Shown here: one piece after another, positions 45,872 through 54,860 of the stretch
How positions within the stretch are numbered: position 1 is the first letter of the stretch
How the letters are laid out: each line of letters opens with the position of its first letter
Position numbers and translations under genes: made by a program
The notes under the pieces: generated by a model
The model's database searches: none
Seen by the model: the letters and a program-made list of their open reading frames with translations, nothing else
Told to the model about the DNA's origin: nothing
Origin: Variovorax sp. Root473
Lineage (GTDB): Bacteria > Pseudomonadota > Gammaproteobacteria > Burkholderiales > Burkholderiaceae_C
Reading direction: 5' to 3'
Length of the DNA stretch: 64,000 nucleotides
NCBI RefSeq assembly: GCF_001426505.1
Contig: NZ_LMEV01000015.1
Location: 280,336-344,335, forward strand

Positions 45872-46780
45872 TCAGGCCTTCGGCTGCGCGGTCGCGAACT
45901 GCTCCAGGATGCCGACGAAGCTCGCCGCCGCGGGCGACAGTGAGCGCCGCGCCGCGCTGTACACGCAGACCTCGCGGTGGAAGTCGGGCGACTCGAGCCG
46001 CACCATCTGCAGCCCGTGCGCGCGCACCAGCGACGCCGAGTAGGTCGGGCACACGGTCAGCCCCAGCCCCGAGGCCACCATGCCCAGCGCGGTGGTCATG
46101 TACGACACCTCCTGCGTGCCGGACCTCAGCATGTACGCGCGCTCCTCGGGCCCCAGCTCGGGCAGTACGCGCTGGCGAAAGTCGCGCGTGGGCGCAATGA
46201 AGGTGTAGGGCGCCAGTTCGTGCCAGCGCACCTTGCGCCGCTTCGCAAAGGCGTGGCCGGGCGGGCAGATCAGCCAGTGGCGGTCGCGGAACAGCGTGCG
46301 GCGTTCGATGGCGGCGGCGTCCACTGCCACGTCCTGGCCGACGGCCAGCTCGACGTCGCCGGCCGCCACGCCCAGCAGCAGGTGCTCGGGCAGCGTGTCG
46401 GCCAGGCGCACGTCCACGTCGGGGTACGCCTCGCGGTAGGCGGCGATCACGCGCGGCATCAGCGTGCAGGCCATGAGCTGCGGCGCTGCAAGCCGCAACA
46501 GCCCTTTCTTCTTGTCACGCAGGTCGGTCACGCCGGCGACTGCACTCGTGAGGTCGCCGAGCAGCCGGTGCACCGACGGCAGGAACTCGCGCCCCGCCTC
46601 CGACAGCTGCACGCGGCGCGTGTTGCGGTCGAGCAGCTGCACGCCCATCTCGCGCTCGAGCTCCCGCACCAGCACGCTGAGCGCCGACTGCGTGAGGTAC
46701 AGCTGCCCCGCGGCGGTGGTGAAGCTGCCGGTTTCGGCCACGGCGGCGAAGGCGCGCAGCTGGCGCAGGGTGAGGTTCAT
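45872..46780 (-). CDS. LysR-family regulator of the adjacent catabolic operon
   Basis: 302 aa. LysR HTH at residues 1-60 ([40 protein letters not shown]) and a standard co-inducer domain. It is divergent from the VOC dioxygenase gene with an 89-bp intergenic region holding a palindrome, the usual layout for a LysR activator of a catabolic operon. The inducer is unknown. ATG 46780 fits the conserved LysR start; an in-frame upstream start would read through the intergenic operator. Confidence 0.88.
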   Translation of the reverse strand: MNLTLRQLRAFAAVAETGSFTTAAGQLYLTQSALSVLVRELEREMGVQLLDRNTRRVQLSEAGREFLPSVHRLLGDLTSAVAGVTDLRDKKKGLLRLAAPQLMACTLMPRVIAAYREAYPDVDVRLADTLPEHLLLGVAAGDVELAVGQDVAVDAAAIERRTLFRDRHWLICPPGHAFAKRRKVRWHELAPYTFIAPTRDFRQRVLPELGPEERAYMLRSGTQEVSYMTTALGMVASGLGLTVCPTYSASLVRAHGLQMVRLESPDFHREVCVYSAARRSLSPAAASFVGILEQFATAQPKA

Positions 46781-46792
46781 ATATATGGTTAT

Positions 46793-46808
46793 TTCATCAA
46801 TCGATGAA
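46793..46808. promoter_or_regulatory. LysR-type palindrome TTCATC-AATC-GATGAA
   Basis: The arms TTCATC (46793-46798) and GATGAA (46803-46808) lie midway between the divergent LysR and VOC genes, in unusually AT-rich DNA. LysR regulators bind interrupted dyads at such positions. No other structure is seen in this gap. Confidence 0.5.
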
Positions 46809-46869
46809 TTAATTTCGATTGCATCATAAGACGCGGCATTGCCCAATCGCGGCCTCAACGGAGACACGC

Positions 46870-47424
46870 ATGCCGACGACGACCGCCCCCACGTCCGCGC
46901 CCCCCATTCGCGGGCTGCACCATTTCGCCTGGCGCTGCCGCGACAGCGAGGAAACCCGCCACTTCTACGAAGACCTGCTGGGCCTGCCGCTGGCCCACGT
47001 CATCAAGAACGACCACGTGCCGAGCACGGGCGAGTACTGCCCCTACGTGCACATCTTTTTCCAGATGCGCGACGGCGCGTACATCGCCTTCTTCGACCTG
47101 GGCGACGACACCGCCGCCCTGCCCTCGCCCAACACGCCTTCGTGGGTGAACCACATCGCGCTGCGTGTCGATTCGGTGGCCGACCTGCTGGCCGCCAAGG
47201 CGCGGCTCGAAGCCGATGGTGTCGAGGTGCTGGGCGTGACCGACCACCACATCATCGAGTCGATCTACTTCTTCGACCCCAACGGCATCCGCGTGGAACT
47301 GACCACGCCGACCGTGCCGCAGGCCGAGATGGACGCGCATGCGCGCCATGCCCATGCCGACCTCGACGCGTGGACCGCGCACAAGGCGGCGCTTCGCGCA
47401 GCGAAAGGTGCCTCGCATGTCTGA
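46870..47424 (+). CDS. VOC-family dioxygenase-like protein
   Basis: 184 aa, a single VOC (extradiol dioxygenase/glyoxalase) module pair. Predicted metal ligands are His17 (GLHHFAW), His95 (WVNHIALRV) and Glu143 (IRVELTTP), a 2-His-1-carboxylate set. This suggests a ring-cleaving or lyase-type enzyme using Fe(II) or Mn(II). GGAG precedes ATG 46870. First gene of the LysR-controlled operon; its stop overlaps the next gene by 8 bp. The substrate cannot be named. Confidence 0.82.
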   Translation: MPTTTAPTSAPPIRGLHHFAWRCRDSEETRHFYEDLLGLPLAHVIKNDHVPSTGEYCPYVHIFFQMRDGAYIAFFDLGDDTAALPSPNTPSWVNHIALRVDSVADLLAAKARLEADGVEVLGVTDHHIIESIYFFDPNGIRVELTTPTVPQAEMDAHARHAHADLDAWTAHKAALRAAKGASHV

Positions 47425-48538
47425 GCTGCAACTCGCCGTCATCGATGTGAAGCCCGGCGCGGCCATGGACAGCCAGTCGGGCCTGCAGCTGCTGCGCCCG
47501 CGCATCTACGGCGCCTTCCGCGCGCCGCCGGGGCCGAAGAAGATCGCGGCCATCGTGATGCACCCGACCAGCAACTTCATGGGCCACTACCTCATCGGTC
47601 CGCTGGCCGAGCGCGGCATCTGCTGCATGGGCCTGAACTCGCGCTTCGTCGGCAACGACACGGTGCTGCTGATGGAGCGCGCCATTCAAGACCTGGGCGC
47701 CGGCGTGCAGTACCTGCGCGCGGCCGGCTACGAGAAGGTGTTCCTGGTCGGCAACTCGGGCGGCGCGGCGCTCTCGGCCTTCTACCAGGCACAGGCCGAG
47801 CAGCTCACCGCCACGCACCTGCCCGACGGCGACCCGACGCACCTGCACCAAAGCGACCTGCCGCCCGTGGACGGCCTTGCGCTGTGCGCCGCGCACCTGG
47901 GCCGCACGCGGCTCATGCGCGACTGGATCGACCCCTCGGTCATCGACGAGCACGACCCGCTGTCGGTCGACCCCGCGCTCGACATGTACGACCCGCGCCA
48001 CCGCGTGCCCTACGAGGCCGACTTTCTCGCACGCTTCAGCGCGGCGCAGAAGGCGCGGCTGGACCGCATCGAGCAGTGGTGCCTCGAGCGCCTCGCGCTG
48101 CTGCGCGGCACGCCCGGCGCGCCGCGCGACCAGACCTTCGTCGTCTACCGCACGCACGCCGACCCGCGCTGCGTCGATCTGTCACTCGATGCGAACGCGC
48201 GCCTGCCCGGCAGCGTGTGGGGCGATGCGCGGCAGGTGAATTACTCGGCCAACGCGATGGGCCGCACCACCTCGCTGACCGCCTTCCTCTCGCAGTGGTC
48301 GTCGCGCTCGCAGGCCGACGGGCCCACCAACCTCGCGCGCACCACGGTGCCCCAACTGCTGCTGACCTACACCGGCGACCAGTCGACCTTCCCGAGTACG
48401 CGCGACGCGTGGATGGCCGCGGGCGGCGCGCGCATCCGCAATGTCGACATCGTCGGCGGCAACCACTACCTGGCGGGCCAGCCCGAACTGATCCCGCAGG
48501 CGGCCGATGCCATCGCCGAGTTCGCGCACGCGCTGTAG
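47417..48538 (+). CDS. Alpha/beta hydrolase of the catabolic operon
   Basis: 373 aa. The nucleophile elbow is Gly112-Asn-Ser114-Gly-Gly (LVGNSGGAAL), and a likely catalytic His occurs in VGGNHYLAGQP near the C-terminus. It is larger than typical MhpC/BphD C-C hydrolases (about 280 aa) and has no clear match to them. The start codon overlaps the VOC stop by 8 bp, and the FAD monooxygenase starts 7 bp after its stop, so these are cotranscribed. It probably cleaves an ester or ring-fission product made by the neighbouring enzymes. Confidence 0.78.
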   Translation: MSELQLAVIDVKPGAAMDSQSGLQLLRPRIYGAFRAPPGPKKIAAIVMHPTSNFMGHYLIGPLAERGICCMGLNSRFVGNDTVLLMERAIQDLGAGVQYLRAAGYEKVFLVGNSGGAALSAFYQAQAEQLTATHLPDGDPTHLHQSDLPPVDGLALCAAHLGRTRLMRDWIDPSVIDEHDPLSVDPALDMYDPRHRVPYEADFLARFSAAQKARLDRIEQWCLERLALLRGTPGAPRDQTFVVYRTHADPRCVDLSLDANARLPGSVWGDARQVNYSANAMGRTTSLTAFLSQWSSRSQADGPTNLARTTVPQLLLTYTGDQSTFPSTRDAWMAAGGARIRNVDIVGGNHYLAGQPELIPQAADAIAEFAHAL

Positions 48539-48545
48539 AAGAGCC

Positions 48546-50198
48546 ATGGAAAACTTTGCATTCGCACCGGCCTACGAGTTGCCGGTCTGGCCTTTCACGC
48601 CGCCGCCCGAACTCGGCAGCGCGCAGGTGGTGCGCCACCCGGTCGTGATCGTCGGCGCCGGCCCCTCGGGCCTCACGCTGGCCTGCGACCTCGCGCAACG
48701 CGGCGTGCGCGCCGTGCTGCTCGACGAAGACGACACCGTGGGCGTGCGCGGCGCCTCGTCGCGCGGCATCTGCTATGCGCAAAAGAGCCTGGAGATCTTC
48801 GAACGCCTGGGCATCTACGCGCGCATCGCGGCCAAGGGCATCACGTGGTCGTTCGGGCGCACCTTCTCGGGCGACGAAGAGGTCTACAACTTCAACCTGC
48901 AGGCCACGAGCGTCTCGAAGCAGCCGCCCTTCGTGAACCTGCAGCAGTTCTACATCGAGTGGTTCCTGGTCGAGCGCATTCTCGAACTCGGCGTGACCGA
49001 CCTGCGCTGGAAGAGCCGCGTGACGCGCGTCGAGCCGCTGGCCGATGGCGTGCGCATCGACATCGAGACGCCCGCCGGCAGCTACACGATCGAGGCCGAC
49101 CACCTGATCGACGCGACGGGCGCGAACAGCCCGATCCGCACGCAGCTGGGCGTCGAATCACATGCCTCGCGCAGCACCGACCGCTGGTGCATCTCCGACG
49201 TGCGCTTCGAGAAGCCGCTGCCCACCGAGCGCTGGACCTGGGTCGACGCGCCCTTCAACGAAGGCCGCGGCGTGTGGCAGCACCTGATGGCCGACGGCGT
49301 GTGGCGCATCGACTACCAGATGCCCGAAGACTGCGACCCCACCGAGATCAGCCGCCCCGAAGTGGCCGGCGCACGGCTGCGCGAACAGCTCGGGCCCGAC
49401 GTGGCGTTCGAGTTCGTGTGGATCGGCCCGTACGGCTACCGCGACCACCTGCTGGAGCGCTTTCGCCACGGCCGCGTGTGCTTCATCGGCGACGCCGCGC
49501 ATGTGGTGAGCCCCTTCGGCGCGCGCGGCGGCAACACCGGCATCCAGGACGCGGCCAACCTCGGCTGGAAGCTCGCGCTGGTTGCGCAGGGGAAAGCCGG
49601 CGATGCGCTGCTCGACAGCTACGACGCCGAGCGCCGCCCCGCCGCACAGGAGAACCTGACCGTCACGAGCCGTTCGGCGCGCTTCCTCGCGCCGCGTTCG
49701 CCGGCCGAGCACACGCTGCGCCGCGCCGTGGTGGCGCTGGCCAAGCGGCACGCCTTTGCGCGCGCGCTGGTCAACACGGGCCGCATGTCGGTCGCGAACG
49801 ATTACCCCGTCGCGCCGCTGCTGCCCGAGGGCGCACGCACGGTGCAGAACCTGCCGCTGCAGTGGGCCGACGAGCGCGAGACCACGCTGATGCAGCTGCT
49901 GGCCGAAGGCACGCAATGCCTGGGCCTGTGGTTCGCACCGACGCGCGCGCAGGCGCAAGCCGCGTGCGATGCCGCGGCCGCACTGCCGCTGCGCCTGTTG
50001 GCAGTAGGCGGCGACAGCGGCCTGCCGACCCTGCAGGCCAGCGAGACGCTGGCCCGCCACCTCGGCATCGACAAGGCGGGTGGCTTCGTGCTGGTGCGTC
50101 CCGACGCCTACCGCGCGGCAACGCTGCTGCACGCCGCACCCGACACGATCGCCGCCGCCGTCCGCACGGCACTCGCACTCACCGCTTCATCTCCATGA
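48546..50198 (+). CDS. FAD-dependent aromatic monooxygenase (MhpA/PheA-like)
   Basis: 550 aa group A flavoprotein hydroxylase. FAD-binding GAGPSGLTLA at residues 37-46, and the second FAD motif Gly315-Asp316 (FIGDAAHVVSPFGARGGNTGIQDA). A C-terminal thioredoxin-like domain typical of the MhpA/PheA/TfdB group covers about residues 400-550. Members hydroxylate phenols or related rings with NAD(P)H and O2. Its stop overlaps the DUF2783 gene as ATGA. The substrate is unknown; the operon context suggests the first step of a degradation pathway. Confidence 0.87.
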   Translation: MENFAFAPAYELPVWPFTPPPELGSAQVVRHPVVIVGAGPSGLTLACDLAQRGVRAVLLDEDDTVGVRGASSRGICYAQKSLEIFERLGIYARIAAKGITWSFGRTFSGDEEVYNFNLQATSVSKQPPFVNLQQFYIEWFLVERILELGVTDLRWKSRVTRVEPLADGVRIDIETPAGSYTIEADHLIDATGANSPIRTQLGVESHASRSTDRWCISDVRFEKPLPTERWTWVDAPFNEGRGVWQHLMADGVWRIDYQMPEDCDPTEISRPEVAGARLREQLGPDVAFEFVWIGPYGYRDHLLERFRHGRVCFIGDAAHVVSPFGARGGNTGIQDAANLGWKLALVAQGKAGDALLDSYDAERRPAAQENLTVTSRSARFLAPRSPAEHTLRRAVVALAKRHAFARALVNTGRMSVANDYPVAPLLPEGARTVQNLPLQWADERETTLMQLLAEGTQCLGLWFAPTRAQAQAACDAAAALPLRLLAVGGDSGLPTLQASETLARHLGIDKAGGFVLVRPDAYRAATLLHAAPDTIAAAVRTALALTASSP

Positions 50199-50413
50199 TC
50201 ACCGAGCCCCGCATTCCCGATCCCGACGGCTTCTACGCCGCGCTGCTGGCCGCGCACGAAGGCCGCACCGAAGCGCAGAGCGCCGACCTCAACGCCCGCC
50301 TCGTGCTGCTGCTGGCCAACCAGTGCGCCGACCCGGCCGTGCTGCTCGCGTGCATCCGCGCGGCAGCCGAGGCCGAAGACGACATCCCCACGACCACGAC
50401 ACCCACCCCATGA
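50195..50413 (+). CDS. DUF2783 small protein
   Basis: 72 aa. It matches the DUF2783 pattern: IPDPDGFYAALLAAHEGRT, SADLNARLVLLLANQ, and an acidic Thr/Pro-rich tail. The function is unknown. It overlaps both neighbours by 4 bp (FAD monooxygenase upstream, MBL gene downstream), so tight co-production with the monooxygenase is likely, perhaps as a small accessory subunit. Confidence 0.8.
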   Translation: MITEPRIPDPDGFYAALLAAHEGRTEAQSADLNARLVLLLANQCADPAVLLACIRAAAEAEDDIPTTTTPTP

Positions 50414-51298
50414 CCGCCACCGTCTCTTTCGCTTCCGCCTCCGACACCCGGGAGCAGAAGCCCCGGCTGCAGGAACTCGCACCCGGTGCCTATGGCTACA
50501 TCAGCGACTTCGATCCCAACTGCGGCTTCGTCGTCGGCGACGAGCAGGTGGTGCTGATCGACACCCGCCCCACGCCACGCATGGCGCGCGACTTCCTCGC
50601 GGCGATCCGCAGCGTCACCGACAAGCCGATCCGCACCATCGTGCTCACCCACTACCACGCCGTGCGCGTGATGGGCGCGAGCGCCTTCGACGAGGTGCAG
50701 GAGATCATCGCCAGCCACGGCACGCTCGACTGGATCCGCACGCGCGGCCAGGCCGATTTCGAATCGGAGGTGGACCGCTTCCCGCGCCTGTTCGCGGGCG
50801 TGGAAGAGATCCCGGGCCTGACCTTCCCGACGACGGTCTTCGAGCGCGAGATGACGCTGCCGCTCGGCGGCGGTCGCGAACTGCGGCTCATGGCGCTGGG
50901 GCGCGGCCATTCGAGCGGCGACACCGTGGCCTGGCTGCCCGACAGCGGCGTGCTGTTTGCGGGCGACGTGGTCGAGAACCACTGCGGCGTGTACGCGGGC
51001 GACGCCTACATCGGCGACTGGGCCGGCACGCTCGACGCGGTGCGCGCGCTGCAACCGCGCGTGCTGGTGCCCGGGCGCGGCGCGGTGCTGCAGGGCGAAG
51101 CCGCCTGCGCCGAGGCGATCGGGCTCACGAAGGACTTTCTCTCGACGCTGCTCGACAGCGTGCGCGCGGGCATTGCCGCGGGAGAGACGCTCAAGGGCTG
51201 CTTCGCGCGCGTACGACGAATTGCGCGGCGTCGAGCACCCGGTCGTGTGGACCGCCGAGCGCGACCGCGAGCTCTGGCAGGTCCTGCGCGGCACCTGA
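50410..51298 (+). pseudogene. MBL-fold metallo-hydrolase with a late frameshift
   Basis: Encodes about 296 aa if the shift is ignored. The MBL fold is visible: GFVVGDEQVVLIDTRP, THYHAVRVMGAS, GRGHSSGDTVAWLP and AGDVVENHCGVYAGD. The zinc motif reads THYHAVR rather than HxHxDH. At 51204-51211 the frame breaks inside a CG repeat: the expected CFARAYDELRGVEHPVVW continues only in the next frame and stops at 51298. Without correction the reading frame runs on to 51648 into the next gene. Either a real inactivating slip in the C-terminal 30 residues, or a sequencing error. The start overlaps DUF2783 by 4 bp. Confidence 0.75.
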
Positions 51299-51343
51299 GC
51301 CGACCCCTCACCGATTTTCAACAAAGCAACGGAGACAAAAACG

Positions 51344-52318
51344 ATGAAACGCCTTCTTCCCCTGCTGGCCGCGACCCTCGCGCTCGCCGCCGCACCCTTC
51401 GCGTCGGCGCAACCAGCGGCCTACCCGAGCCAGCCCGTGAAATGGATCGTGCCCTACGTGGCCGGCGGCGGCACCGACAACCTCGCGCGCTCGCTGGCCG
51501 AGGCGATGCAACCGTCGCTCGGCCAGCCGCTGATCATCGACAACCGCCCCGGCGCGTCGACCAACATCGGCGTGTCGGTGATGATGCAGGCCAAGCCCGA
51601 CGGCTACACGATCATGCAGGCCGAGAACGCGGCGCTGCTGTTCAATGAGCACATGTTCGCCAAGCTGCCCTACAAGCCGGCGACCGACTTCACCTACCTC
51701 GGCACCATCGGGCGCTTCCCGGTGGCGCTGGTCGTGCACCCCGACTTTCCCGCGAAGAACGTGGCGGAGTTCGTGCGCTACGTGAAGGCCAACCCCGAGA
51801 AGGTCAGCTACGCCTCGCCCGGCAACGGCTCGCCGCACCACATGGCGATGGAGCTGTTCAAGCAGAAGGCGGGCCTGACGATCACCCACGTGCCGTACAA
51901 GGGCGCCGCGCCCGCCATGACCGACGTGATGGGCGGCCAGGTGCCGACGATGATGCTCGACCTGGCCTCGGGCCTGCCGATCATCAAGTCGGGCAAGGTG
52001 CGCGTGCTGGCCATCGCGCTGCCGCAGCGCGCCAGTGCGTTGCCCGAGGTGCCGACCTTCGTCGAAGCCGGCTTCAGCGACGTCAACGCCTACGCCTTCC
52101 ACGGCCTGATCGGCCCGGCCGGCATGCCGCCCGAGGCCGTGGCCCGCATCAACACCGAGCTGCACAAGGCGATGAAGGCACCGAAGGTGGTGAAGCTGTT
52201 CTCGGAGTTCGGCTTCGAGGCGCTGCCCGGCACGCCGCAGGACTTCTACAAGCTCTCGCGCGCGGAGAGCGAGCGCTGGGGGAACATCATCAGGACGGCC
52301 GGCGTGAAGCTGGACTGA
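51344..52318 (+). CDS. Bug/TTT-family periplasmic solute-binding protein
   Basis: 324 aa. A signal peptide ends at ASAQ (about residue 23). The Bug pattern is clear: YPSQPVKWIVPYVAGGGTDNLAR, QPLIIDNRPGAST, YASPGNGSPHHMAMELF and THVPYKGAAPAM. Bug proteins bind carboxylated or aromatic small molecules for a tripartite tricarboxylate transporter; the membrane subunits are not in this window. It follows the MBL gene by 45 bp on the same strand and is the last gene of the operon. Convergent with azlD. Confidence 0.93.
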   Translation: MKRLLPLLAATLALAAAPFASAQPAAYPSQPVKWIVPYVAGGGTDNLARSLAEAMQPSLGQPLIIDNRPGASTNIGVSVMMQAKPDGYTIMQAENAALLFNEHMFAKLPYKPATDFTYLGTIGRFPVALVVHPDFPAKNVAEFVRYVKANPEKVSYASPGNGSPHHMAMELFKQKAGLTITHVPYKGAAPAMTDVMGGQVPTMMLDLASGLPIIKSGKVRVLAIALPQRASALPEVPTFVEAGFSDVNAYAFHGLIGPAGMPPEAVARINTELHKAMKAPKVVKLFSEFGFEALPGTPQDFYKLSRAESERWGNIIRTAGVKLD

Positions 52319-52334
52319 TCCCGTCGCTTGGCGG

Positions 52335-52673
52335 CTACCAGCCCAGGCCGAGGTGCAGGGGCAGGTAGACCGCCATGCCGGCCAGCATCGTGCCGAGCAC
52401 ACCGCGCCGCCAGAAGTAGTAGGCGCCGCCGACGACGGTCGCATACAGGCGGGCGTCGTGCAGCGTGGTGATCAGGTGGCCCTGCGTCATCACGATCTCG
52501 GGCGCGATCACGCCGGCCAGCGCGGCGGCTGGCGCGTAGTGCAGCGCGCGGTGCGCCCACTCGGGCAGGCCCCAGGGCCGGTCGAGGATGAAGAAGAAGC
52601 AGCGCGTGAGCATGGTGACGGCGGCAAGGCCGGCGATCACACCCAAAGACCACCCATCGGTGCCGCCGCTCAC
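52335..52673 (-). CDS. azlD: AzlD-type branched-chain amino acid transport subunit
   Basis: 112 aa with four membrane helices; RCFFFILDRPWGLPEWAHRALHYAPAAALAGVIAPEI is the AzlD pattern. With AzlC it exports branched-chain amino acids (as in BrnFE/YgaZH). GTG 52673 is the start, overlapping the azlC stop (GTGA). Last gene of the def-lipoprotein-fmt-azlC-azlD chain. Confidence 0.87.
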   Translation of the reverse strand: MSGGTDGWSLGVIAGLAAVTMLTRCFFFILDRPWGLPEWAHRALHYAPAAALAGVIAPEIVMTQGHLITTLHDARLYATVVGGAYYFWRRGVLGTMLAGMAVYLPLHLGLGW

Positions 52674-53410
52674 TTGTCGTCCTCCGCATCGGGGTCGAGC
52701 CCGAACTGCTTTTCGAGCCAGAAGCACAGCAGCACCGCCACGCCGATCGCGACCACGATGTTGAGCTTGAGCGGCAGCGCGTAGGCCGCGACGGCCGTGG
52801 CGCCCGCGATGAGCGCGGCCAGCACGCGCAGCCGCGTCGTCGCCATCGAACAGACGATGGCCACCAGGCTCAGCACGCCGGCAAAGCCCAGGCCCCAGGT
52901 CTGCGGAATGAGGTTGGCCAGCGCGATGCCCAGCAGGCTCATGCCCATCCACGCGCACCACGTCACGAAGTAGTTGCCGGTGAGATACGCCTCTTGCGCC
53001 AGCTGCTCGGCGGGTGTCGTCGGCGGGGCCGTGTACTGCTTGGTGAAGAGCGCGTAGCTCAGGTCCGCCGTCAGGTAGCCGTGCAGCAGGCGGCGCCAGC
53101 GCGGCATGTGCATGAGGTAGGGCCGCAGGTGCAGGCTGAACACCACGAAGCGCAGGTTGACGCAAAAGCCCGTCGCCAAAATCACCCAGGCCGGCGCGCC
53201 CGCGGCCAGCAGCGGGATGGCGGCCAGCTGCGAGCTGCCGGCGTAGACGAACAGGGTCATCGCCACGGCCTCGAGCACGCTCATGTCCGACTTGACCATG
53301 GCCACGCCGGTCATCAGGCCCCAGGCGCCGATGCCGAGCGCGGCCGACGCCATGTCGCGCATGCCGGCGCGGAACTCGGGCTGGCGGCGCAGCGTGGGCG
53401 AGAGGAACAT
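52670..53410 (-). CDS. azlC: AzlC-type branched-chain amino acid transport subunit
   Basis: 246 aa with five to six helices; FRAGMRDMASAALGIGAWGLMTGV, YAGSSQLAAIPLL and NLRFVVFSLHLRPYL are typical of AzlC/YgaZ. ATG 53410 shares one base with the fmt stop (TGATG). The C-terminal tail is acidic. Together with AzlD it forms the exporter. Confidence 0.9.
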   Translation of the reverse strand: MFLSPTLRRQPEFRAGMRDMASAALGIGAWGLMTGVAMVKSDMSVLEAVAMTLFVYAGSSQLAAIPLLAAGAPAWVILATGFCVNLRFVVFSLHLRPYLMHMPRWRRLLHGYLTADLSYALFTKQYTAPPTTPAEQLAQEAYLTGNYFVTWCAWMGMSLLGIALANLIPQTWGLGFAGVLSLVAIVCSMATTRLRVLAALIAGATAVAAYALPLKLNIVVAIGVAVLLCFWLEKQFGLDPDAEDDK

Positions 53411-54366
53411 CAGCCGAAGACCTGGCCGGTCTTCAGGTCGAAGCCGCGCAGGAAATCGGCCGCGGGCAGGCGCTTGCCGCCCGGGCGTTGAAGCTCGGTG
53501 AGCACCACGGTCGCATCGGCAGCCGCGACGGCGACACCGCCAGCATCGGCCGAGACGACGGTGCCGGGCGCGGCGCCTGCAGGGCCGGGCGCCACGTGCG
53601 CGGCCCAGAGCTTGACGGTCTCGCCGCCGAGCGGGCTGTTGGCGCCGGGGAACGGATCGAAGGCCAGCACGCGGCGCACGATGGCGGCGGCCGGCTGCGT
53701 CCAGTCGATCAGCGCTTCGTGTTTCTCGACCTTGTGGGCGTAGGTGATGCCTTCGGTGGGCTGCGGCGTGCGGGTGAGTTGCCCGATCTGCGCCAGCGCC
53801 TCGATCACCATGCGACCGCCGAGTGCGGCCAGCCGGTCGTGCAGGTGGGCGGTGTTCTCGCCGGACGCGATGTCGAGCGCCTCGCGCAGCAGCATGTCGC
53901 CGGTGTCCAGGCCCGCGTCCATCTGCATGATGGTGATGCCGGTCTGTGCGTCGCCGGCCTCGATGGCGCGGTGGATCGGCGCGGCGCCGCGCCAGCGCGG
54001 CAGCAGGCTCGCGTGGATGTTGAGGCAGCCGTGCGCCGGCAGGTCGAGCACCCACTGCGGCAGGATCAGCCCATAGGCCGCGACCACCATCACGTCGGGC
54101 TGCCACGCGAGCAGCGTGTCGCGCGCGGCGGTGGCCTCGTCGGGGTACTTGCCATCGAGCCGCAGGCTGCGCGGCTGGGCCACGGGCCAGCCGTTGGCAA
54201 CGGCGCACTGCTTGACGGGCGACGCCTGCAGCTTCATGCCGCGGCCAGCGGGCCGGTCGGGCTGGCTCATCACGCCGACGATGTCATGGCCGGCGGCGGC
54301 AATGGCCTCCAGGGCGACGCGCGCGAACTCGGGCGTGCCCGCAAAAACGACTTTCAACGCGCTCAA
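53410..54366 (-). CDS. fmt: Methionyl-tRNA formyltransferase
   Basis: 318 aa. It formylates Met-tRNAfMet with 10-formyltetrahydrofolate for translation initiation. N-terminal [16 protein letters not shown], the catalytic [20 protein letters not shown] (Asn/His region) and a C-terminal OB-like domain are present. It overlaps the lipoprotein gene by 4 bp and azlC by 1 bp; def lies one gene upstream, as usual. Confidence 0.96.
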   Translation of the reverse strand: MSALKVVFAGTPEFARVALEAIAAAGHDIVGVMSQPDRPAGRGMKLQASPVKQCAVANGWPVAQPRSLRLDGKYPDEATAARDTLLAWQPDVMVVAAYGLILPQWVLDLPAHGCLNIHASLLPRWRGAAPIHRAIEAGDAQTGITIMQMDAGLDTGDMLLREALDIASGENTAHLHDRLAALGGRMVIEALAQIGQLTRTPQPTEGITYAHKVEKHEALIDWTQPAAAIVRRVLAFDPFPGANSPLGGETVKLWAAHVAPGPAGAAPGTVVSADAGGVAVAAADATVVLTELQRPGGKRLPAADFLRGFDLKTGQVFG

Positions 54367-54860
54367 TCCCGGATCCGTTCGAATTCGAGGTCATCCCCCG
54401 TGTGGTACCGGCGAACCACGCCGGTGGGGTCGATGTAGATATAGAGCATGCGGCGCTCGTTGATGGCCTTGTAGCGCCAGGTCCAGACGGTGCCGTCGAA
54501 GGAGCTGACGCGGCTGATCTCGTAGGGCTTGCCGTAGAAGGCCAGCACCTCGTTCTGGCGCCAGCGGTCGACCTGGATGTCGTGGCCGAAGCGCGCTTCG
54601 GTCAGCACCTGAGTCACCGAGACGACCTTGCCGGACGCGTCGAGGTCGATGTCGACCACTTCGAAGCCCGCCGGCATGCGCGAGTACTGCAGCCGCTCGC
54701 CCCCGCCGTTGAGCGGGTAGCGGCCCGTGGGCGCGCCCAGGCGCTGCAGGGTTTCGGCGGCGGAGGTGCCGGGCTGGATGCGCGTGGGTTCGCTGACGCA
54801 GCCCGCCAGGAACAGGAGCCCGGCGGCGGCCAATGATGACCACGCGGCCCGGTGGCTCAT
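54363..54860 (-). CDS. Lipoprotein of the BamE/SmpA-like type
   Basis: 165 aa. The lipobox LFLAGC gives Cys21. The domain ([57 protein letters not shown]) resembles the SmpA/OmlA fold of BamE, but with two repeats of the beta-beta unit rather than one. Probably outer-membrane. It lies between def and fmt with 4-bp overlaps on both sides; this insertion in the def-fmt pair seems typical for the lineage. Confidence 0.78.
   Translation of the reverse strand: MSHRAAWSSLAAAGLLFLAGCVSEPTRIQPGTSAAETLQRLGAPTGRYPLNGGGERLQYSRMPAGFEVVDIDLDASGKVVSVTQVLTEARFGHDIQVDRWRQNEVLAFYGKPYEISRVSSFDGTVWTWRYKAINERRMLYIYIDPTGVVRRYHTGDDLEFERIRD

Noticed and set aside
43108-46200. Long plus-strand open frame opposite pyk and pgk
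   Set aside because: Shadow of two clear glycolytic genes; His/Arg-rich with no motif.
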